Origin: Gari tellinella
Lineage: Eukaryota; Mollusca; Bivalvia; Cardiida; Psammobiidae
Reading direction: 5' to 3'
NCBI GenBank assembly: GCA_922989275.2
Contig: OV277870.1
Location: 61,095,079-61,159,078, forward strand
DNA: 64,000 bases
A program made the position numbers and the translations under genes. The notes under the pieces are model-generated. The model ran no database searches, had not been told where the DNA came from, and worked only from the letters and a program-made list of their open reading frames with translations. Positions 52,070-62,747 of this stretch are shown piece after piece. How positions within the stretch are numbered: the first letter of the stretch is position 1; each line of letters starts with the position of its first letter.

Positions 52070-52870
52070 GTCTTTGCAACATCAGTTCTTACAGTGTCTG
52101 TTTCACTATCTTACTATAAAAATAAACATATATTTAAGTATATATATAAGTTGAAATAACCAAATCTTTCTTACAGGAAAGGGTTTGTTTCACCACGACT
52201 GGCGCGTGTCTAGTTAGATAATAATGGCATTGTTATAGTCTAGAGTATCTGTCATAGACACATGTGTCCGGCTGCAATAACATTTCCTACTAACATCCTA
52301 GAGTAAATATTTTGTTGTCTTCATCTCTACATAGACACACACGTGCCGAGAGATAATAACGGCATTATGACATTCAAGTTGATTGACTTAATTGTCGAGA
52401 TAAACAAAGACACACACAGGACAAGCGAAACCCCTGCAGCCTAGTAACCCCTAAGAGTATATGTTTCAATGTCTAGATATATACATAATTGCATACCCAC
52501 ATATGTGTCAGACTTAAACTTGAACGAGCTTAAAGTATATCCATTTCAATATCGAGATATAAACATGGATGTGTCAAAAAGCAATAGCAAATGTTATCAG
52601 TGATTATCACATAACTTGCGGTCTAGGAGTAGAATAAAACCATTATATAAATATCGTAATCCATTCGTGAAATATCGTTTTTTGGGCTACAAACATTTGT
52701 GCCCACAATATGCGCTGCATGTAGCGGGACACCAAATGGCGTCATTTGCGATGAAGTTGTCGTAAACAACGTCAGATTTTGGTGGGAAATCTATGTAGCA
52801 GAAATACTACAAGCTACGGCTTCGATTGATTTAATATTTGTTTAAAACTGTTGTGTGATAAATAGAATCT
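52070..52870. other. Degenerate repeat of 'CTAGATATA...ACACACATGT' type
   Basis: From about 51640 to 52600 phrases such as GTCTAGATATAAAGATAGAC, CATAGACACATGTG and AACATCCTAG recur irregularly every 70-100 bases, suggesting an old tandem repeat. It probably extends left to 50330. No gene. Confidence 0.4.
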
Positions 52871-52879
52871 CACATGTGT

Positions 52880-52968
52880 GCTCATTACTCATCATTTTAA
52901 TAAACTAGTTGACTAAAATGAATATGACGCCAACTCGTTTATTAAAAAATGAAAAATGATGAGCACTC
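52880..52968. repeat. Foldback (~33-bp arms)
   Basis: GTGCTCATTACTCATCATTT..TAATAAAC with complement GTTTATTAAAAAATGAAAAATGATGAGCAC. Confidence 0.6.
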
Positions 52969-53445
52969 ATGTAATATCCTCTATGTATATAAATAACAAT
53001 GTCCTTTCAACGGTCCTAGGTTATCTGCTTCCTGTTTAAGTTATAAACATAGATACATGCACCTTAAACCGGGTACTCTGGCGTCTGTTCAGGCTTCCCA
53101 ATTGTTCATTAGAAGTTCCAAAATAGGGTCATTTTCAAAATCTAATCGAATTACAATTATTTTCATTGAAACGGAGAATAATATATTCTCCAATGTATTG
53201 ACGCCTTCATCGCCTTGATATTCCGTCTTTTACATTTAAAAAGTTTGGCATATATCATGCCCTTGTTGTGCTATTAAAATTACATTTATTTCATTTGATA
53301 TTTGTAACGTGCAAACCCAGTGACCCAGCAACAACAAACGATGCAAAGCATAAGGTCACAATAACAGGTGTTTGCTGTGCTACATGTATATATATTAACT
53401 CACTTCCCATTATACAATGATTTGGAATGGCCCATTTGCATATAC

Positions 53446-53597
53446 CAGGGTCCAAGGGTTATAAAGTGTCTGAGTTCAGTGTGATGTGTTCTCAAGCATT
53501 TGAATGGTCAGATTTGAGCCTAGGCTCAAATCTGACCAATCAAATGCTTGAGAACTACTATAGACTCGGTTCAAAAGCTTTATAACCTTGGCCCCTG
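53446..53597. repeat. Large foldback (~70-bp arms)
   Basis: CAGGGTCCAAGGGTTATAAA..TTCTCAAGCATTTGAATGGTCAGATTTGAG-type left arm pairs with the right arm ending CTTTATAACCTTGGCCCCTG. Inner 32 bp around GAGCCTAGGCTC are nearly perfect; the outer part has mismatches. Confidence 0.75.
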
Positions 53598-53723
53598 AAT
53601 TCTATTAACGATATTCATCTATATATGGCGCTGGTGATTTGTTTTAATACAGCTAGTCGATATAAAATTCCATTAACGTTCTGCACGCTACCATCCATCA
53701 TACGTGGAAAGACCCAAACAATT

Positions 53724-54147
53724 GTCGTATTCGAATCATCGAGTTTGTTGACAACGAAAAGTGGAAGGAGCAAATGCGGGAAGATTTACTGATGACAACG
53801 ATTTTGGCCCGACTCGAATAGAAATTGTGGTCAACGAAGACCTTGTACTTCCGGACGAATGGAAATGAATAAAACACCCGTTAAAAACAGTCGTAACGCC
53901 TCCAATTTTTATATACGCATACAATGCCATGCGACCTGGATCCATTCGATTAATTGAGAGGGTCATCATGTTTGTTCTATCTAGTGACACAAATCACGTG
54001 GTATAAACGTGGTCACGTGACTAAATCAACGCTCGATTTTAGGGTTTGACAACATTTTGTCAACGGAAAACATCCAGTGGTGATTCGAATAGAACTTGTT
54101 GACAACTATTCCAACTATCGCGATAGTTGTCCTGATTCGAATACGAC
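53724..54147. mobile_element. TIR element (GTCGTATTCGAATCA ends)
   Basis: GTCGTATTCGAATCA at 53724 and TGATTCGAATACGAC ending 54147 are inverted; internal GTTGTTGACAAC and ACTATCGCGATAGT palindromes. An 84-codon minus frame (53736-53990) lies inside but no transposase is recognised. Confidence 0.6.
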
Positions 54148-54484
54148 CAATAATAGACTATTTCCCGCCAATACGTTAGACGGACGGAAGGCAATTAAGT
54201 CCAAAGAGTTTTTGCTCTCGCACAAAATTATTAGTCCAAATAGATTTTGACCGGTCAATCAAATTTAATTATAATACAATAAGTGATTTTATAATGAAAA
54301 TTTCACAGAAATATGTTTAAAATATATAGAATTGCTTGTTCATAAGTTAAAGTGATGTTTAAATGACCAAATTAAACGACAATGTAAACGGTACTTGCAG
54401 AACTATTTTGTTCGCCTAAATCTTTCTGAAAAGGGACCGTCTAACAAAAACTACCGAAATAGAAAGCAAATGACTTTCTGTATA

Positions 54485-54923
54485 TGTCAGTCTGTCCGTC
54501 TTTCTGTTTGTTTTCTCACTCTGTCTGTATCTCTGTCTGTTTCCCACACTCTCTGTCTCTCTGTCTCTGTCTGTATCGATGTCTGTTTGTCTGTTTGCAT
54601 GGCTGTCTTTCTCTCTCTCATTCTTGCTCACTATCTGTCTCTGTCTGTCTGTCTGTCTATCTGTTTTTCTGTATGTCTGTCTTTCTGTCTGTCTATCTGT
54701 CTGTCTCTATCTCTATATATCCACCTCTCTCTCTCGTTATTGCTGACTGTCCATCTCTGTTTGTCTGTCTGTCTGCCTCTTTATCTCTCTCTGTCTGAGT
54801 TTGTCTGTCTGTCTGTCACTCTCTCTGTCATTCTCTATTTCTTTATTTATTTCTTCTCTCTATATATATATCTCTCTCTGTTTGTCTCTCTGTTTGTCTG
54901 TTGTCTCTGTCCCTATCTCTCTC

Positions 54924-54954
<31 letters not shown>

Positions 54955-56972
54955 CACTCTCATTATCTCTATCTCTCTTTGTTCGTCTGGTGGATCTTAC
55001 TGCCTATCTAGGATTGTTACTGAGTCTGTCTGTCTGTCGCTATGTGTGTCTGTATATCAGTGTCTGTCTCTGTCTCTCTCTCTCTCTCTTTCTCTCTGCC
55101 CCTGTATCTCCCTCTACATCTCTCTCTGTTCGTCTGATGTCGGTGACTGCCTGTCTAGAGCTATTACTGTGTTTGTCTCTCCGTGTCTCTGTCTCATTCT
55201 GTCTCTGTTCTCTCTCTTTCTGTCTGTCTCATGCCACTGACTGCCTGTCTAGAGCTGTCGCTGTGTCTTTCTGTATGTATGTCTTCCATTTTCTGTCTGC
55301 CTGAATATCTGTCTCTGTCTGTAGAGATATATGTCTCTCTGTCTGTATGTCAGTTTTGTCTCCTTCTCCATTCCCCCTCTCTCATTCTCTCCCTCTCTCT
55401 ATAGCGCTGTTGCTGTCTGTCTGTCTCTGTCTGTATGTATAACTGTCTGTCTCTCCTCCTCTCTCTTTGTCTCTCTATCTTGTTTGTCGCTATAACTGTC
55501 TCTTCTCTCTCTCTCTCTTTCTTTCTGTCTCTCTCTCTCTCTTTCTGTTTGTCTGATGTCTCTGATTGCCTGTCTAGAGCTGTCGATAAGTCATTCTGTA
55601 TGTCTGTCTACCCTTTTACAGTCTACATGAATGTATGTGTCTGTCTGTTTCTAGAGATATTCGACTATCCCTGTCTGTATGTTTTAAATATCTCTCCCTT
55701 TCTCCCCTCTCTCTCTCTATAACGATTTCTGTATGTCTGTCTTTCTCTGTGTCTCTCTTGCTCTCTTTGTTTCTCTCTCTCCCATTATCTATCTCTCTCT
55801 ATATATATATTTATGTTTGTCTGATATCTCTGACTACCTGTCTAGAGCTTTCACTCTGTCTGTCTGTCTGTGTGTCTGTCTGTCTCTCTCTCTGTTTGTC
55901 TCTCTCTCTCTCTTTCTCGCTGTCTCTTTCTCTGTCCCAGGCTATCTCTCTGTTCGTATGTTTATCTGTCTGTCTCTCTATATATATATGTCCGTCTCTC
56001 TCTTTGTTTATGTCTGTTTGTCTGTCTCTCTTAATACTATCTCTATCTCTGTATGTTCGTCTGGTGTATCTGACTGCCTGTCTCGAACTGTTACTGTAGC
56101 TGTCTGTCTGTCTATGTCTCGTTCTCTCTGCCTCTCTCACTCTCTGTCTCTCTCTCTGTTCGTCTGATATCACTGACTGCCTTCTAGAGCTGTCACTGTT
56201 TCTGTCTGTCTTTCTCTCTGTGTGTCTCTCCCTATGTCTCTCCGTGGGTGTCTCTTTCTCGTTCTCCCTCTCTGATCGTCTGATGCCTCTGACTGCCGGT
56301 TTAAAACAGTCACTGTGTCTGTCTGTCTGATTCTCTATTTGTTTTTCTCTCTCTGTCTTTAAAGTTCTCACTCTCTCTATCTTCCTCTGTTCCTCTGATG
56401 AACCTGACTGCCTGTCTAGAGTTGTCGCTGTGCATGTCTCTCTCTCTCTCTCTTTCTCTGTCTGTCTATCTCTCTGTCTGTCTCTCTCTCTCTCTGTTCG
56501 TCTGATGTCTCTGACTGCCTGTCTAGAGCTGTCACTATGTCTTTCTGTATGTATGTCTGTCCTTTTCTGTCTGAATGAATGTGTGTGTATGTCCGTTTCT
56601 AGATATCTTCGACTATCTGTCTGTATATCTGTTTTAACGCTCTTCTCCTTTCTCACTCCCCTCTCTATAACGCTGTTGCTGTCTGTCTGTCTGCCTGCCT
56701 GCCTGCCTGCCTGCCTATCTCTGTTTGTCTGATGCCTCTGACTACCTGTCTAGAAATGTCACTGTGACTGTCTGTATGTGTGTATTCCGTGTTCGGTCTG
56801 CATGGATATATAGGTCTGTCTGTAGAGACCTGTGACTATCTCTGTCTGTATTTCTGTTTTTCTCTTTCTCCTTTTCTCACACTCTCTCACATACTCTCTC
56901 TCTCTCTCTCTGTCTCTCTCTGTCCCTCTCTGTCTCTCTCTTTCACTCTCTCTCTCTCTCTCTCTCTCTCTA
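54485..56972. repeat. Pyrimidine-rich degenerate satellite with a recurrent 45-base core
   Basis: About 2.5 kb of CT/CTGT sequence on the plus strand. Embedded are at least eleven copies of TTCGTCTGATGTCTCTGACT followed by GCCTGTCTAGAGCTGTCACT (about 54980, 55129, 55226, 55550, 55815, 56060, 56158, 56275, 56390, 56497, 56723). Spacing is irregular at 97-325 bases. Ser/Leu or Arg/Glu frames of up to 281 codons on both strands are low-complexity artefacts. Confidence 0.9.
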
Positions 56973-56984
56973 ATGCTGTTAAAA

Positions 56985-58345
56985 ATAGATTTTGAAGGCT
57001 ACATTGAGAGTATAAACTGATCTTGACATGGGTCTCTCTCTCATATTAACTGTCCAAATAGATTTTGACAGGTTACATTGAGATTCCAAACTGATCGTGA
57101 CAGGGGTCTCTCCCTCATATTAACTGTCCAAATAGATTTTGAAAGGCTACTTTGAGAGTCCAAAATTATTTTGACAGAGGTCTATCCCTCATATTAACTG
57201 TACAAATAGATTTTGACCGGCTACCTTAAGAGTCCAAACTGATCTTGACAGGGGTCTTTCCCTCATATTAACTGTCCGAATAGATTTTGACAGGCTACCT
57301 TGAGAGTATAAACTGATCTTAACATCGGTCCCTCCCTCATATTAACTGTCCAAATAGATTTTGACCGGTGACCTTGAGAGTCGAAATTGATCTTGACAGG
57401 GGTCTTTCACACATATTAACTGTCTGAATAGATTTTGACAGGCTACCTTAAAAGTCCAAACTGATCTTGAAAGGGGTCTCTCCCTCATACTAACTGTCCA
57501 AATAGATTTTGACAGGCTACATTGAGAGTCAGAACTGATCTTGACAAGAGTCTTACCTCATATTAACTGTCCAAATAGATTTTGACAGGCTACATTGAGA
57601 GTCAAAACTGATCTTGACAAGGGTCTTACCTCATATTAACTGTCCAAATAGATTTTGACAGGTTACATTGAGAGTCAAAAGTGATATTGACGGGGGTGTC
57701 TCCCACATATAAACTGTCCAAATAGATTTTGACAGGTTACATTAAGAGTCCAAAGTGATCTTGACTGGGGTCTCTCCCTCATATTAACTGTCCAAATAGA
57801 TTTTGACCGGCTAACTTAAGAGTCCAAACTGATCTTGACAGGGATCTTTCCCTCATATTAACTGTCCGAAAAGATTTTGACAGGCTACCTTAAAAGTCTA
57901 AACTGATCTTGGCAGGGGTCTCTCCCTCATACTAATTGTCCAAATAGATTTTGACAGGCTACATTGAGAGTCAAAACTGATCTTGACAAGGATCTTACCT
58001 CATATTAACTGTCCAAATAGATTTTGCCAGGCTACATTGAGAGTCAAAACTGATCTTGACAAGGGTCTTACCTCATATTAACTGTCCAAATAGATTTTGA
58101 CAGGTTACATTGAGAGTCAAAAGTGATATTGACCAGGGTGTCTCCCACATATAAACTGTCCAAATAGATTTTGACAGGTTACATTAAGAGTCCAAAGTGA
58201 TCTTGACTGGGATCTCTCCCTCATATTAACTGTCCAAATAGATTTTGACCGGCTAACTTAAGAGTCCAAACTGATCTTGACTGGGGTCTTTCCCTCATAT
58301 TAACTGTTCGAAAAGATTTTGACAGGCTACCTTAAAAGTCTAAAC
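56985..58345. repeat. Minisatellite, ~74-bp unit, about 18 copies
   Basis: Unit: CATATTAACTGTCCAAATAG, ATTTTGACAGGCTAC, then TTGAGAGTCCAAACTGATCTTGACAG-like sequence. Unit starts (ATTTTGAC) recur at about 56989, 57063, 57136, 57211 and so on to 58316. A six-unit block (about 57490-57925) is repeated almost unchanged at 57925-58345. Confidence 0.95.
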
Positions 58346-59420
58346 TCTCAAATCACAATTCTGGTGATGCTTGACCTATCAGCCGCATTTGACACAATTG
58401 ATCATGAAACATTACTCAATCGCATTGAAAAAGACTTTAAAATAACTGGAAACCCTCTAAAGTAGATGACTTCGTATCTTAATGACCGTTACCAAACAAT
58501 CGCAGTAGATTGATAATTATCTGCCCCAGTGCAAATGAAGTATAGTGTGCCGCAGGGTTCAGTCCTGGGGCCGAAAAACTACATCTTGTACACAAAACCT
58601 GTTGGCTCAATTTGCAGAAATCATCATCTGGATCATCATTTCTATGCAGATGATTCACAGTTGTACTTGTCATTCAAGCCTAAGACACATATTGCCAACA
58701 ATTAGCCCTTTCAAAGGTCGAAGGATGTCTAAAAGACATTGTCTCATGGATGCATCAGAATATGTTGAAGCTGAACACTGACAAAACAGAGGTCATATTG
58801 TTTCACACCAAAAAGGTTAACATACCTGAACACTTTCACGTTCAAGTCGGAAGCTCTAAAATCAAACCATCATTGTGTGTGAAGAATCTTGGGGCTAGCT
58901 TCGATTCCCAAATGGATATGACACAGCACATTAACGCTGTGTGCAGGTCTAGCTATGAACAGCTGCGGCAAATAGGTCCTATTAGACAGTACCTTTCCCC
59001 TGAAGCTACAAAGACCTTGGTCAATTCTCTTTGGTCACATAAAAAAAATAACTACTGCAACTAACTGCTATATGGGATTCCCCAAAACTCACTACGAAAA
59101 CTACAGCGTGTGCAAAATACAGCAGCCCGCATCATTACCAGGACGCCCCTGTACAATCACATCACTCCAGTCTTGAAGGAGCTTCACTGGCTTCCAGTTC
59201 AACACAGAATTGAATTCAAAATTCTGACACTCACATACAAAGCCATGTTCAATGATTCTCCAAAGTACATTGTCGGTATGCTTGACGTGTATAAACCTCG
59301 AAGAAAGTTGCGGTCTGCAAGTAAATCAGTATCGCTGGTTGTACCGAGAAGTTGTTTGGTGAAGTTTGGAGATAGAAGTTTCATGCATGCAGCCCGAAAG
59401 CTCTGGAACACTCTAATATC
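58346..59420 (+). pseudogene. L2/CR1-like LINE reverse transcriptase fragment
   Basis: Starts inside the RT: LDLSAAFDTIDHETLLNRI (motif A), VPQGSVLGP, FYADDSQLYLSF (active site), then in the next frames KLNTDKTEVILF and ARIITRTPLYNHITPVLKEL followed by HWLPVQHRIEFKILTLTYKA. These motifs are typical of the L2/CR1 group. Several stops and shifts (for example at 58463, 58514, 59064). The 5' part is absent and the 3' UTR is also missing: coding ends near KLWNTL at about 59415 and the fucosyltransferase 3' end begins at once. Confidence 0.85.
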
Positions 59421-59442
59421 TCGGTTAGGGATTCTGATGAGA

Positions 59443-60755
59443 TCAATATATAGCGCGAACCCTGTATAATCTGTACATAAAACCAGCAATTATAACGATA
59501 AAAATACAAGAACCTACAATTAATACAATCATTGCTGGAGAGAACATATAACATTTAACATCCGTCGGCGCTACACAGTTGTTTTCCTGATATACAAAGT
59601 TGAGTATATTATTATAAACGTTAACATTGTCATGTTTATTGTTCAGTTTTTCACACAGTTTACAGTAACTATACTTGTATACTTTATCATCTGAAGCTCT
59701 ATACAGATCCTTAGTTCTCAAGTAATCTGTATACATACTTTCACTCGCATTAACTTTTATGAGATAATCTGCCAATTCTTTCGGGGATTTGAACTTCGAT
59801 GAATCTATGAACCCCCCTGTTGGCAGGAGCCGTCCATAATCAGCACCACCTCTCACTACCAGAACAATATCCAAATTGTAGTTTGTGAAAAACTTCTCCG
59901 TGATATAATCTCTACAAAGACTATTTTCAAATGCAAAGTAAAACTTATATTCCGTGTTTAGTATAGTAGACATGTGTTCCCGTTTGCCATAGCTTCCACA
60001 AGTCCCAAACACATCTACTTGGACGCCGTGTTTTCTAAGTTCATAAACATACTCATCTCTGCAACTGATAGCACCGCAGTTACTGACGGCCCATGCTGCA
60101 AACTTCCTCTTACGTTGATAGAGCTGGCTATAGTTCCGTTTGACATAGTCTGTTCGTGTGAATAAAGTCCCGTATGGTAGGGGTATGTCTGAATCCAGTC
60201 TGTATGTCATCGTCCAATTAAAACTATATCTCCATTGGTCCAACAGATACAGTTTTATTGTTTTTAAGTATAACTTAATTGGCGGCTCTAAGTTAAACAA
60301 TACCCATACTTGATCCTTTCTTGTAGTGGTTCGAGGTACAGGTGGGTATAATTCCAGACCCTCTGATAATGTAAACACTATAGCAGAGTGCGACGACATA
60401 TTTTCAGAGTGATCTATCATTTTGCAATTATCATACATACAATTTCCCATCACATCTTGTAAAGAAATCCAGTTAGGTTTGTTATACCACAGAATAGAAT
60501 GTATTTCTCTTTCCTGTATTGCTTTGCCAATTGCAACACGTCCCTTTGTGTTTTGTCGAACAGCTCTCCCGTATAAGTCGACAAGATGACTTACGTTCGA
60601 TTGTGGGTGACTAACCAATGATAAATCGATCTGTCCTGCTGGTGAGTTGTTGATTCTAGCGTGCAAAAGAAATATTCCAGTATACATTAGTATACTAACC
60701 ATTAAAACGACGAGCCAGATAGTTTTTGTGGTTCTTCGACGGCAAAGCACATTGG
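59443..60755 (-). CDS. Alpha-1,3-fucosyltransferase (GT10), main coding exon
   Basis: About 435 residues on one exon, stop TGA at 59443-59445. The exon is entered through ACTTCCAG|GT at about 60755; the first in-frame ATG is at 60702-60700, and the frame stays open to the acceptor, so the true start may be there or in an upstream exon. The codon at 60750 is GTG. Residues about 9-31 (TIWLVVLMVSILMYTGIFLL) are a type II signal anchor, so it should be a Golgi enzyme transferring fucose from GDP-fucose. The donor-binding GT10 region is clear: AAWAVSNCGAISCRDEYVYE, VDVFGTCG, then KFYFAFENSLCRDYITEKFF and FKSPKELADYL. Several N-glycosylation sequons (NVS, NMS, NWT, NYS, NAS). Unusually, the C-terminus has a second hydrophobic segment (MIVLIVGSCIFIVIIAGFMY) and a 9-residue basic tail ending beside a LINE fragment. 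Substrate specificity cannot be told from sequence. Confidence 0.9.
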
Positions 60756-60894
60756 CACCTGGAAGTTAAAAATATATGAAAGATTATATAGATCTACAGA
60801 GGGTATACTTCTTCTCGTTGAAACGGAATTAAACTCAAACGCTGTGCAATACAAATAGATAAAATCAGGAAGTCAATCTCTCTATTACTAACCT

Positions 60895-61320
60895 AAACGC
60901 GGGCCCTAAGTTCAAGGTCAATGTCACAGGGGTCCAAATAGTTCTGTGAATGGAAAGGTTTTGTCCATATAGACACACATACCAACTATGAATACAATAC
61001 TTCAAGGGACGTTTAAGTTATAGGCATTTTTCGAAACCTAAACACAGATTTCGAAACATAAAAGCAGGCCCTAAGTTCAAGGTCAAGGTCACAGGGGTCC
61101 AAATTTTTCTGTGCATGGAAAGGTCTTGTCCATAATCCATATACACTCACATACCAACTATGAAAGCAATACCTCAAGGCACATAGGAGTTATAGACATT
61201 TTCATAACATTGTTTACGCCGTTCACGACGACGCCGACGACGACAACAACTTTGACGACTACACCAGGGTATTGCAATAGCTCGTCATGTACTTCGTACA
61301 GGCGAGCTAAAAACCTTGAC
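60895..61320. repeat. Dispersed mollusc-type repeat with two internal ~170-bp units
   Basis: GGCCCTAAGTTCAAGGTCAA..GTCACAGGGGTCCAAAT occurs at about 60902 and 61067, each followed by CATACCAACTATGAA. After a GACGACGCCGACGACGAC microsatellite (61225-61262) it ends GTACAGGCGAGCTAAAAA. A related copy is at 61545-62223. Confidence 0.7.
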
Positions 61321-61544
61321 TGTGAGTATGTGAGGGCCTCTCTAGACAACTGGAGATTAGTTACCTGGATTTTCACATCAACTGAAATTGGTGACCATCT
61401 TGTGATTCACGCTTTTTCTCACCTATCTAATAATGGGGGGGAGAGGTTCTGTCAAAGGACTGAGGAAAAGTCTTTAAGCGGACGATATTGCGGAAGTGAA
61501 AGGGTGAGATACTTCGTTTGTAGAACGGTGGTGAATTGAAAGGA

Positions 61545-62223
61545 AGGAACTTAAACGCATATTTCAAAATTTAAAAGCAGGACCCGTGTCAAAGTCATCC
61601 AAAATGTCACTCGGTCGGAAAACTTATGTCCAAAGGCATATATGATACAACTATGCAACTATCAGAGATAACCAAAGACAGGGCTGCCATAAGTTGACAT
61701 GAAAAATCCTAAGATTTCCAAATTTGCATTTTTCAAGTGCGATTTTACGTATCGTACCTTTACCCCATAGCCTGTTTCTTGTTTTTTTGACATGCTACTA
61801 CTTAAAGCAGACTGTAAGTAAAGCAAAATGCGCCTTAAGGCGCATTCTGCATTATTTTCAGCCTGCTTTAAGCTACCATGTACTGGAAAAAATACGGAGA
61901 TTTAGGAAAATCCTGAGAAATGGCAGCCCTGCAAAGACGTAGGTATAGTAGTTGCGATCACTTTTTTCAAAACTTAAAGCACATTGCGAAACGTAAATTC
62001 AGAGTATGTGGTCGAGGTCAAGTCAATGTCACAGGGGTTCGTTATATGATATGGTTGGTAAGTTCTTGTCCCAATGCATATGTGGTGCAAGCTCGAAAGC
62101 GGTAGGTAGAATGCCATAGAAGATGTGAACATTTCTTTAAAATGCAAACACTAAGAGAAACGAGATGGGGAAACAGGAATGGGAACGTCAACGACCGGAC
62201 GACAACATCCATCCGGTGAGCTA
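61545..62223. repeat. Second copy of the GGCGAGCTAAA-ended repeat, split by a family D MITE
   Basis: Shares AAAAGCAGGACCC, GTCAATGTCACAGGGGT, TTCTTGTCC and ends CCGGTGAGCTAAACATC. The family D MITE at 61679-61931 lies inside with an exact duplication. Confidence 0.6.
61679..61931. mobile_element. Family D MITE with perfect 6-bp duplication
   Basis: CAGGGCTGCCATAAGTTGAC and AAATGGCAGCCCTG ends, flanked by CAAAGA at 61673-61678 and 61932-61937. C hairpin at 61799-61873, tip GCGCCTTAAGGCGC. Confidence 0.9.
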
Positions 62224-62224
62224 A

Positions 62225-62465
62225 ACATCAATCAGATGAAAGTGAAATATCGCATCGACACGGCTAACAACATTTTTAAGTAATGCAAATAAATAAAAGT
62301 CTGTAAAAACGGGTTCGTATGATTGAATTGATGTATATATAAGAATTCTACGTTTATGTTAAATTGATACTTAATATATTGAATTGGGGTTTTTTGGGGT
62401 TTTTTTCTCATGATCGGCTCTTTCCGTAAAACATTTTTTAAATTTATCAAATGTTATTTTCATTA
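62225..62465. other. No recognised feature
   Basis: AT-rich unique sequence; chance frames only. Confidence 0.35.
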
Positions 62466-62467
62466 TT

Positions 62468-62545
62468 ATTATTATATTTATATCAGATTTATATAGCGCT
62501 CTTTGCACACAGGGGTTGTGCGTTTAAAGGCGCTTCATATGAAAT
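62468..62545. repeat. Dispersed GCGCT repeat, reverse orientation
   Basis: AGATTTATATAGCGCTCTTT..GTTGTGCGTTTAAAGGCGCTTCATATGAA is the reverse complement of the block at 17305-17378. Confidence 0.6.
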
Positions 62546-62747
62546 TACACAAATGTACCTACAAAGCGAGAAAAGACATATAACAACATTTAGATCTAAA
62601 TATAAACATGGTACCTTATGGATTTACATGAAAACAAGTTCCGATCAAGGGGATTTTTATTCAATGTAATTACCAATATAATATCAAATACTTTATAAAT
62701 AGTTTGTAAAATGAGTCAAATATTGAAAAGAGCAATGGCATGATTAA

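Noticed and set aside
54395..57020. Many long frames (up to 281 codons) on both strands
   Set aside because: Low-complexity Ser/Leu or Arg/Glu/Thr translations of the pyrimidine satellite; frames exist in several phases at once.
58479..58781. Independent small genes on either strand near 58.5 kb
   Set aside because: They are out-of-frame or antisense readings of the L2/CR1 reverse-transcriptase fragment.
61111..61539. 142-codon Thr-rich frame
   Set aside because: The Thr run is a translation of the GAC/GCC microsatellite, and the frame spans the end of a dispersed repeat.
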